Below, piece after piece: positions 52,780 through 58,334 of a DNA stretch of 58,334 bases; the stretch's first letter is position 1; the number at the start of each line of letters is the position of its first letter. This DNA is from Desulfuromonadaceae bacterium (lineage in GTDB: Bacteria > Desulfobacterota > Desulfuromonadia > Geobacterales > Pseudopelobacteraceae): NCBI GenBank assembly GCA_028688955.1, contig JAQTXD010000005.1:1-58334 (forward strand), in the 5' to 3' direction. Position numbers and translations under genes: made by a program. Below the pieces are notes generated by a model, which saw only the letters and a list, made by a program, of their open reading frames with translations, was not told where the DNA came from and did not search any database.

Positions 52780-53469
52780 ATGCAATTCACCTCGTCATCC
52801 ATCGGCAGAAAGATCCTGATGGCGATCACAGGCCAGGCTATGGTTCTGTTCGCTGTCGTACATCTGCTCGGTAACAGCTCCATCTTCGGATGGCTCAACG
52901 GTGGTATCAACGCCTACGCCGAACACCTCCACAGTATGCCATTGCCGATCATCATCGGCTTTCGTCTGGTATTACTTGCAATGGTCTGTGTTCACATCTG
53001 GTTTGGCATCACATTGACCATTGAAAACCGTGGCGGTCGCCCACAGCAGTACGCTGTCAAGTCCACACAGAAGGCAACGTTTGCCAGTGAAAACATGATC
53101 TGGACCGGTACACTTATCGGACTGTTTCTGGCATATCACCTGGCACATTTTACCTTCCAGGTCATAAATCCGGAAACGGCTGCCTTGAAGAATCTAGTTC
53201 CGCTGCATAATGAAATGGTGCCCAATGTCTTGGGAATGGTTGTTGCCGGCTTCAAGAACTTCTTTGTGTCATTGATTTATGCCGGTGCGATGGTTGCCCT
53301 GTTTCTGCACCTTTCACATGGCATTCAGAGCTTCTTCCAGACAATGGGCTGGAGCTGTGACAAGAGCCAGCCGCTGCTTGTCAAGTTCGGCACTCTGGTT
53401 GCTCTCGGTCTTTTTCTGGGTTATGTTACCATCCCGCTGACAATTTTTGCCGGCATTCTGAAAGGTTAA
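52780..53469 (+). CDS. frdC: Fumarate reductase/succinate dehydrogenase cytochrome b subunit
   Basis: A 229-residue membrane anchor with five hydrophobic helices and His residues in place for two b hemes ([46 protein letters not shown]). It matches the b558 family seen in Bacillus, Wolinella-like and Geobacter enzymes, a dihaem single-subunit anchor. AAGGAAGGAACGCT precedes ATG 52780. It is followed by frdA after 10 bases. Confidence 0.95.
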   Translation: MQFTSSSIGRKILMAITGQAMVLFAVVHLLGNSSIFGWLNGGINAYAEHLHSMPLPIIIGFRLVLLAMVCVHIWFGITLTIENRGGRPQQYAVKSTQKATFASENMIWTGTLIGLFLAYHLAHFTFQVINPETAALKNLVPLHNEMVPNVLGMVVAGFKNFFVSLIYAGAMVALFLHLSHGIQSFFQTMGWSCDKSQPLLVKFGTLVALGLFLGYVTIPLTIFAGILKG

Positions 53470-53479
53470 GGGGGGTATT

Positions 53480-55393
53480 GTGATACTTGATGGAAAATGT
53501 CCAACTGGACCTATTGAACAAACGTGGGACAAGCACCGCTTCGACCTGAAGCTGGTTAACCCTGCAAATAAGCGCAAATACAGCGTAATTGTTGTCGGCA
53601 CCGGATTGGCCGGTGGAGCTGCCGCTGCGTCTCTTGGTGAACTTGGCTACAACGTACAGGCGTTCTGTTATCAGGACAGCCCGCGTCGTGCTCACTCCAT
53701 TGCAGCACAGGGTGGTATCAATGCTGCCAAAAACTATCCGAATGACGGCGACTCGATCTATCGCCTCTTCTACGACACCATCAAAGGTGGCGACTTCCGT
53801 GCCCGTGAGGCGGATGTATGGCGTCTTGCCCAGGTGTCCAACAACATTATCGACCAGTGTGTAGCTCAGGGCGTTCCGTTTGCCCGTGACTATGCCGGCT
53901 ACCTTGACAACCGTTCCTTCGGCGGTGCTCAGGTTTCCCGTACCTTCTTTGCACGTGGACAGACCGGCCAGCAGCTGCTGCTGGGCGCATATTCCGCTCT
54001 TTCACGCCAGATCAAGGCCGGAACGGTTAAAATGTATGACCGTCGTGAAATGCTTGACCTGGTTGTGGTTGACGGAGTCGCCCGCGGCATTACCGTGCGT
54101 AACCTGGTAACCGGCGAGATGGAGAGCTATTCCGCTGACGCCGTCTGCCTTGCTACCGGCGGCTACGTCAACGTATTCTATCTTTCCACCAACGCCATGG
54201 GCTGCTCGGTTACCGCTAACTGGAAAGCTCACAAAAAGGGTGCTTTCTTTGCCAACCCCTGCTATACGCAGATTCACCCGACCTGCATTCCGCAGGCAGG
54301 CGACTACCAGTCCAAGCTGACGCTGATGTCGGAATCTCTCCGTAACGACGGTCGTTGCTGGGTACCGAAGAACAAGGCAGATCTCGGCAAGCACCCCAAT
54401 GAAATTCCTGAAGAGGCTCGTGACTACTATCTCGAGCGCAAGTACCCGTCTTTTGGTAACCTTGCTCCGCGTGACATCGCTTCGCGCGCCGCTAAAGAGC
54501 AGTGTGACGACGGCCGTGGCGTAGGACCTGGCGGTCGCGGTGTCTATCTCGACTTCTCAACGTCAATCAAGCGTGTCGGTGCAGATACCATTAAAGAACG
54601 TTACGGCAACTTGTTTGAAATGTACGAAAAAATCACCGACGAAGATGCCTACAAGCGTCCAATGCGTATGTATCCTGCTCCGCATTACTCTATGGGCGGT
54701 CTCTGGGTTGACTACAACCTGATGAGCAATATTCCGGGCCTGTTTGTACTGGGCGAGGCAAACTTCTCTGTACACGGCGCCAACCGACTGGGTGCTTCGG
54801 CACTTATGCAGGGTCTGGCTGACGGATACTTCGTTATTCCGTATACCATCGGCGGCTATCTTGCCACCGTTAAACCGGGTCAGGTTGGTATTGATCACAC
54901 TGAGTTCAAAAAATCGGTTGAAGACGTCAAGGCAGAGCAGAGCAAACTGCTCGGCATCAACGGCAAGAAGACCGTCTTTGAATTCATGCGCGAGCTGGGC
55001 GGCCTGATGTGGGAAAACTGCGGTATGGCCCGATCCAAGGAATCTCTTGAGACTAACCTCAAAAAAATTCCGGCGTTGCGAGAAGAATTCTGGAAGAATG
55101 TCAAGGTTACCGGTTCAGGTGCTGAGCTCAACCAGCAGCTGGAAAATGCCGGCCGTACCGCTGACTTCCTTGAGTTCGGCGAGTTGATGTGCCGCGATGC
55201 GTATCACCGTAATGAGTCCTGCGGCGGCCACTTCCGCGTAGAATTCCAGGATGAGGGCGAAGCGCAGCGTGACGACGTGAACTATTGCTACGTCGGCGCC
55301 TGGGAGTTCAAAGGTGTTGGCAAGGAGCCGGAGCTGCACAAAGAACCGCTGAAGTTCGATAATGTACATCTCGCCGTAAGGAGCTACAAATAA
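53480..55393 (+). CDS. frdA: Fumarate reductase/succinate dehydrogenase flavoprotein subunit
   Basis: A 637-residue flavoprotein from GTG 53480. [22 protein letters not shown] binds FAD and [16 protein letters not shown] contains the His that attaches FAD covalently. [41 protein letters not shown] and [24 protein letters not shown] are substrate and FAD segments. In Geobacter one enzyme can serve for both fumarate reduction and succinate oxidation. It overlaps frdB by one base. Confidence 0.97.
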   Translation: MILDGKCPTGPIEQTWDKHRFDLKLVNPANKRKYSVIVVGTGLAGGAAAASLGELGYNVQAFCYQDSPRRAHSIAAQGGINAAKNYPNDGDSIYRLFYDTIKGGDFRAREADVWRLAQVSNNIIDQCVAQGVPFARDYAGYLDNRSFGGAQVSRTFFARGQTGQQLLLGAYSALSRQIKAGTVKMYDRREMLDLVVVDGVARGITVRNLVTGEMESYSADAVCLATGGYVNVFYLSTNAMGCSVTANWKAHKKGAFFANPCYTQIHPTCIPQAGDYQSKLTLMSESLRNDGRCWVPKNKADLGKHPNEIPEEARDYYLERKYPSFGNLAPRDIASRAAKEQCDDGRGVGPGGRGVYLDFSTSIKRVGADTIKERYGNLFEMYEKITDEDAYKRPMRMYPAPHYSMGGLWVDYNLMSNIPGLFVLGEANFSVHGANRLGASALMQGLADGYFVIPYTIGGYLATVKPGQVGIDHTEFKKSVEDVKAEQSKLLGINGKKTVFEFMRELGGLMWENCGMARSKESLETNLKKIPALREEFWKNVKVTGSGAELNQQLENAGRTADFLEFGELMCRDAYHRNESCGGHFRVEFQDEGEAQRDDVNYCYVGAWEFKGVGKEPELHKEPLKFDNVHLAVRSYK

Positions 55394-56151
55394 TGAGCGA
55401 TCACAAGACCATGACTCTGACACTGATCGTGTGGCGCCAAAAAAATGCCAACGATCCCGGAAAATTCGAGACCTATACTGCCAAGGGGATTACCGAGCAC
55501 CACTCCTTTCTGGAAATGCTCGATTGTGTGAACGAAGATCTGATCCACGCCGGCAAAGAGCCGATCGTTTTCGATCATGACTGCCGCGAAGGTATCTGCG
55601 GTATGTGTTCACAGGTTATCAACGGTGCACCGCATGGTGGCCAGGATCGTACTACGGTCTGCCAGCTGCATATGCGTAAATTCAAGGATGGCGACACCAT
55701 TTATATCGAGCCGTGGAGAGCCCGTGCTTTCCCGATCCTCAAGGATTTGGTGGTTGATCGTACCGCCCTTGATACGGTTGTACAGGCCGGCGCTTATGTC
55801 TCCTGCCACACCGGTGGTGTTGCCGATGGTAATGCCATTCTGATCCCGAAACCGATTGCTGATGAAGCAATGGACGCTGCTGAATGTATCGGTTGCGGTG
55901 CCTGTGTTGCCGGTTGCCCCAACGGCGCAGCAATGCTCTTCACCGGTGCCAAGGTTTCCCAGTATGCTCTGCTTCCACAGGGTAAGCCCGAGGCTTCAGC
56001 CCGTGTTACAAACCTGGTTAATGCCATGAAGGAGTGCGGTTTTGGTAACTGTACCAACCACTATGAGTGCCAGGTTTCCTGTCCGAAAGGAATCAATGTT
56101 AAATTTATTGCCAGGATGAATCGTGAGTTCCTCAAGGCTCAATTCGCCTGA
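55393..56151 (+). CDS. frdB: Fumarate reductase/succinate dehydrogenase iron-sulfur subunit
   Basis: A 252-residue protein with three clusters: [2Fe-2S] from CREGICGMC with a later C (TTVC), [4Fe-4S] from [15 protein letters not shown] and [3Fe-4S] from [23 protein letters not shown] 55393 overlaps the frdA TAA. A strong terminator follows 31 bases on, so the operon is frdCAB only. Confidence 0.97.
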   Translation: MSDHKTMTLTLIVWRQKNANDPGKFETYTAKGITEHHSFLEMLDCVNEDLIHAGKEPIVFDHDCREGICGMCSQVINGAPHGGQDRTTVCQLHMRKFKDGDTIYIEPWRARAFPILKDLVVDRTALDTVVQAGAYVSCHTGGVADGNAILIPKPIADEAMDAAECIGCGACVAGCPNGAAMLFTGAKVSQYALLPQGKPEASARVTNLVNAMKECGFGNCTNHYECQVSCPKGINVKFIARMNREFLKAQFA

Positions 56152-56182
56152 TTCTGACTGGATATTTGTACAGTAATATTCG

Positions 56183-56211
56183 GGGCGGCCTTTTGGTCGC
56201 CCTGTTTTTTT
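56183..56211 (+). terminator. Terminator after frdCAB
   Basis: GGGCGGCC (56183-56190), TTTT loop, GGTCGCCC (56195-56202), then seven to eight T. Confidence 0.9.
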
Positions 56212-56226
56212 GGGAGCTGATATTCC

Positions 56227-57135
56227 GTGGATTTAGATTTTGTTCGCATTGAATGTGAGTGCATTACTGAAACACCTGTGCAACTGGCATCTGCACTGTA
56301 TGATGCGCTACGCTATTTCGGAACTCATTTCAGGGATGTGTGCTGCACACAACCGGATGAAGCGTGCACTTCATGCGCCAACTCCGAAGGATGCCCCTAT
56401 AGAAGCGTATTTGCTCAGGAGTTGTCACCAGACCCTGAAATTGTGCGCCTTCATCAAAAACCAGCATTGCCCTTTTCATTGTACGTACAAGCAGGGAGCG
56501 GTGCTGCAGTCTCTCATTGTATGGGCATGGTGGTTATAGGCAGAGCATTGAACCATTTAGGTATGTTTCATGCGGCTCTGTTAAAAACGGTTCACGCTGC
56601 GCTAAGTACGAACGAACCTCGGGCTTGCTGCCATCCGCAAGTATTCTGCCTCGATTACAGTGGTTCAAGACATGAAATATCATCGAGCACACCAGTATCT
56701 GAGAGTGTTATTCTACTTTCCGGCAGTGACATTCTTCGCAATACGGTCCCTTCTGACTCAGCCAGACTACTTATCTCATCGCCCTTACGCCTGTTAACTA
56801 ATGGCTTTAATGCTCATCACTTTGATTTCGCAACTTTTTTTAGATCTCAATTGAGGCGCTGCTCGTCTCTCTGTGCGTATTATGGAACAGGAGAGATTGA
56901 ACTTGATTATGCCGGGCTTTCCGAACAGTCAGACAGTGTTGCTGTATTTAACGATAAAATTACGTATACTCACCTTCCTTGGTCTCGGAGGGTGAATAAG
57001 TCCGGTTTGCTCGGTAGTGCAGAATGTATTGGTCTCACAGAACAGATGTTCCCCCTTCTGCTTCTTGGCAGCTATTTTAATGCCGGTAAGGGAGCCACTT
57101 TTGGATCAGGATTTCATACGTTAGAGGTGTTGTGA
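56227..57135 (+). CDS. Cas6-like RAMP protein (PF10040 type)
   Basis: A 302-residue protein from GTG 56227. The N-terminal third has CCTQPDEACTSCANSEGCPYRSVF, a Cys cluster seen in this Cas6 subgroup. The C-terminal half has the RAMP signature: SSPLRLLTNG, FFRSQLRRCSSLCAYYG, PWSRRVNKSGLLG, FPLLLLGSYFNAGKGATFGSGF, the glycine-rich loop of the Cas6 C-terminal domain. Cas6 cuts precursor CRISPR RNA within repeats. No array or other cas gene lies within the window. It starts 15 bases after the frdCAB terminator and overlaps the next gene's upstream region. The catalytic residues could not be judged. Confidence 0.82.
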   Translation: MDLDFVRIECECITETPVQLASALYDALRYFGTHFRDVCCTQPDEACTSCANSEGCPYRSVFAQELSPDPEIVRLHQKPALPFSLYVQAGSGAAVSHCMGMVVIGRALNHLGMFHAALLKTVHAALSTNEPRACCHPQVFCLDYSGSRHEISSSTPVSESVILLSGSDILRNTVPSDSARLLISSPLRLLTNGFNAHHFDFATFFRSQLRRCSSLCAYYGTGEIELDYAGLSEQSDSVAVFNDKITYTHLPWSRRVNKSGLLGSAECIGLTEQMFPLLLLGSYFNAGKGATFGSGFHTLEVL

Positions 57136-57173
57136 TATTTATTCGAACAAATAGACCGGAGGGACTTCTCTCG

Positions 57174-57866
57174 ATGAAATTACTGCACGTATCGCTGCTT
57201 ATGCTCTGTATGAGTGCCATGCTTACCGGTTGCCTGGCAGTGCACCCTCCGCTATCGTTGCAATATATAAATGGTGTTTCTGTCGAATCACTCACCAGTG
57301 GTGTGTCGCTTTCATATGCATCATCTGACAGGAGCATATCCGGTAGTGGCTATCTGATGTACCGTAAACCGGATCAGATTAGGGCTGTCATTCTCTCTCC
57401 ATTTGGATCAGTGCTTCAGGAAGTTTATGTCTCAGGCGACAATATCACTATTGTTGACGCAGGCAACGGCATCGCATTTTTGGGTACAATAACTGACATG
57501 CCGGCTTCCGGTGATTTCAGTGGGTGGAGACATATTCATTGGCTTATCGATATTGATACCCCTGACAGTTTACGAGGAACCGCAGTTATTGAAAGAGTAA
57601 ACAGATTTGGCGATTTGGAAAAAGTCACCTTTGAAAACGGTTTGGTAGTGTCTAAATCGACTGCACGCGGCGGTACTGTTGCCTATGGAAAGTATACGGT
57701 CGTACAGGGTATTGCATTCCCCCTGGAAATTATTTATAAAGCTGCCTCGCAAGAAACGTTTATTATCAGGTTTGATGAGCCCGAAATGAACACCACCTTC
57801 GTGGATGGTGCGTTTACGCCGAACGTCCGTAACCTTCGCCAGTATCCGTTATCAAGTTTGAAGTGA
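57174..57866 (+). CDS. Outer-membrane lipoprotein, LolB/DUF4292-like
   Basis: A 230-residue lipoprotein: MKLLHVSLLMLCMSAMLTGCLA with lipobox LTGC. The mature protein is beta-rich (ISGSGYLMYRKPDQIRAVILSPFGSVLQEVYVSGDNITIVDAG, NGLVVSKSTARGGTVAYGKYTVVQGIAFPLEIIYK), the layout of LolA/LolB-like half-barrels and DUF4292. ATG 57174 has GGAGGG ten bases upstream. It lies 38 bases after the Cas6-like gene and may be co-transcribed. The resemblance is by pattern; binding of a lipid or lipoprotein is inference. Confidence 0.75.
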   Translation: MKLLHVSLLMLCMSAMLTGCLAVHPPLSLQYINGVSVESLTSGVSLSYASSDRSISGSGYLMYRKPDQIRAVILSPFGSVLQEVYVSGDNITIVDAGNGIAFLGTITDMPASGDFSGWRHIHWLIDIDTPDSLRGTAVIERVNRFGDLEKVTFENGLVVSKSTARGGTVAYGKYTVVQGIAFPLEIIYKAASQETFIIRFDEPEMNTTFVDGAFTPNVRNLRQYPLSSLK

Positions 57867-57957
57867 TTAGTGAGGCGTCAAAGGGTTAAAAAGCACATGG
57901 TTGTTGTTTAATGGAGAAGTACTGTCCGGTGATGGATTATAGACATTCGTTAAGCTG

Positions 57958-58034
57958 TTGACCTGCGACGTGTTGAAATGATACTTTGCCGTCAGAATCT
58001 GTTTACAGGTAAACAGGGAAAAAATGTCCCTGTT
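57958..58034 (+). promoter_or_regulatory. Promoter and alternating hairpins before apgM
   Basis: TTGACC (57958-57963), an 18-base spacer and TACTTT (57982-57987) form a promoter. The leader then has two overlapping inverted repeats: CTGTTTAC/GTAAACAG (57999-58006/58009-58016) and AACAGGGA/TCCCTGTT (58012-58019/58027-58034). They share 58012-58016, so they cannot form together. Confidence 0.5.
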
Positions 58035-58111
58035 CCTACCCACACCCTACCCAGTAAGAATATTAAAAAATATGCTATATACATTGGAATGTAAGAAAGA
58101 AAGGTTTTTTT

Positions 58112-58334
58112 ATGAAGGTCATTATTTTGCTTGGCGATGGTATGTCGGATATCGCCTACAAGGAACTCGGTAACAGGTCTCCACTGCAATACGCAGCTAC
58201 TCCGAATATGGATTTCATGGCGCAACACGGAACGGTTGGTCTGGCACATACTGTTCCCGATGGTCTGCCGCCTGGCAGTGATGTTGCAAATCTTTCTGTT
58301 TTTGGCTATGACCCCCGTAACTGCTACACAGGAC
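58112..58334 (+). CDS. apgM: 2,3-bisphosphoglycerate-independent phosphoglycerate mutase, archaeal type (5' part)
   Basis: The window ends 74 codons into this gene. The start MKVIILLGDGMSDIAYKELG and later ATPNMDFMAQHGTVGLAHTVPDGLPPGSDVANLSVFGYDP are the conserved N-terminal metal-site region of ApgM (DGMSD, SDVANLS with the nucleophile Ser). It interconverts 3- and 2-phosphoglycerate in glycolysis/gluconeogenesis. The ATG at 58112 follows GAAAGG. Confidence 0.9.
   Translation, partial: MKVIILLGDGMSDIAYKELGNRSPLQYAATPNMDFMAQHGTVGLAHTVPDGLPPGSDVANLSVFGYDPRNCYTG

Noticed and set aside
56227..58334. CRISPR array near the Cas6-like gene
   Set aside because: No regularly spaced repeats were seen here or elsewhere in the window on reading.

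Overview
The window reads as chromosomal DNA of a Desulfuromonadales bacterium, most likely Geobacteraceae. The pointers are a three-subunit fumarate reductase/succinate dehydrogenase with a cytochrome b558-type FrdC, a full-length pyruvate carboxylase, a GEMM-I riboswitch carrying the A20 base typical of cGAMP-sensing Geobacter versions, several small PilZ proteins, a type III glutamine synthetase behind a sigma-54 promoter, and a BirA-type operator before bioB. This placement is an inference from gene content; no marker gene was compared.

Layout. 1-7.6 kb (minus strand): a housekeeping block read rpsB-tsf-terminator-pyrH-frr-uppS-cdsA-dxr-rseP-acyl-CoA thioesterase (translation, nucleotide, isoprenoid, phospholipid and envelope-stress functions). 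7.6-12.8 kb: a ferredoxin with a small Cys-rich partner, ilvE and pyc. 12.8-16.4 kb: a VF530-type protein, a riboswitch-controlled DUF4382 lipoprotein, a membrane diguanylate cyclase and an exported protein. 16.4-21.7 kb (plus): two HD-domain nucleotide hydrolases, a RepA-like P-loop ATPase, a small coiled-coil protein, then a Tat-exported DUF362 protein with a membrane polyferredoxin. 21.8-27.2 kb (minus): a polar amino-acid ABC transporter whose permease carries a TPR-like N-terminal domain, and a second ABC system of the TrpXYZ type. 27.4-30.8 kb: a PH-like protein, a long spacer with DnaA-box-like sites, two PilZ proteins and a CoA-disulfide-reductase/rhodanese fusion. 31-36 kb: glnN, two outer-membrane barrels and a Lys/Ala-rich exported peptide. 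35.8-42.8 kb: a membrane protein with a GspE/PilB ATPase, a cohesin-type exported protein, and a two-component pair with an NtrC-family regulator. 42.9-47.9 kb: bioBD, a SulP transporter and metY. 48-52.4 kb: a third PilZ protein and a SpoIIAA-like protein between a tRNA-Leu gene and a copy of its 3' end, a periplasmic beta-carbonic anhydrase and tgt. 52.6-58.3 kb: a short leader peptide, frdCAB, a Cas6-like RAMP protein with no CRISPR array nearby, a lipoprotein and the start of apgM.

How they fit. Pyc and FrdCAB together would supply the oxaloacetate-to-succinate arm, run as fumarate respiration or as the TCA cycle. Second-messenger signalling is represented by the riboswitch, the diguanylate cyclase and three PilZ proteins. 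Nitrogen control is represented by glnN with its sigma-54 promoter and by the amino-acid transporters. The least explained parts are the Cas6-like/lipoprotein pair, the dNTP hydrolase-ATPase cluster, the leader peptide before frdCAB, and the apparent ATC start of cdsA.
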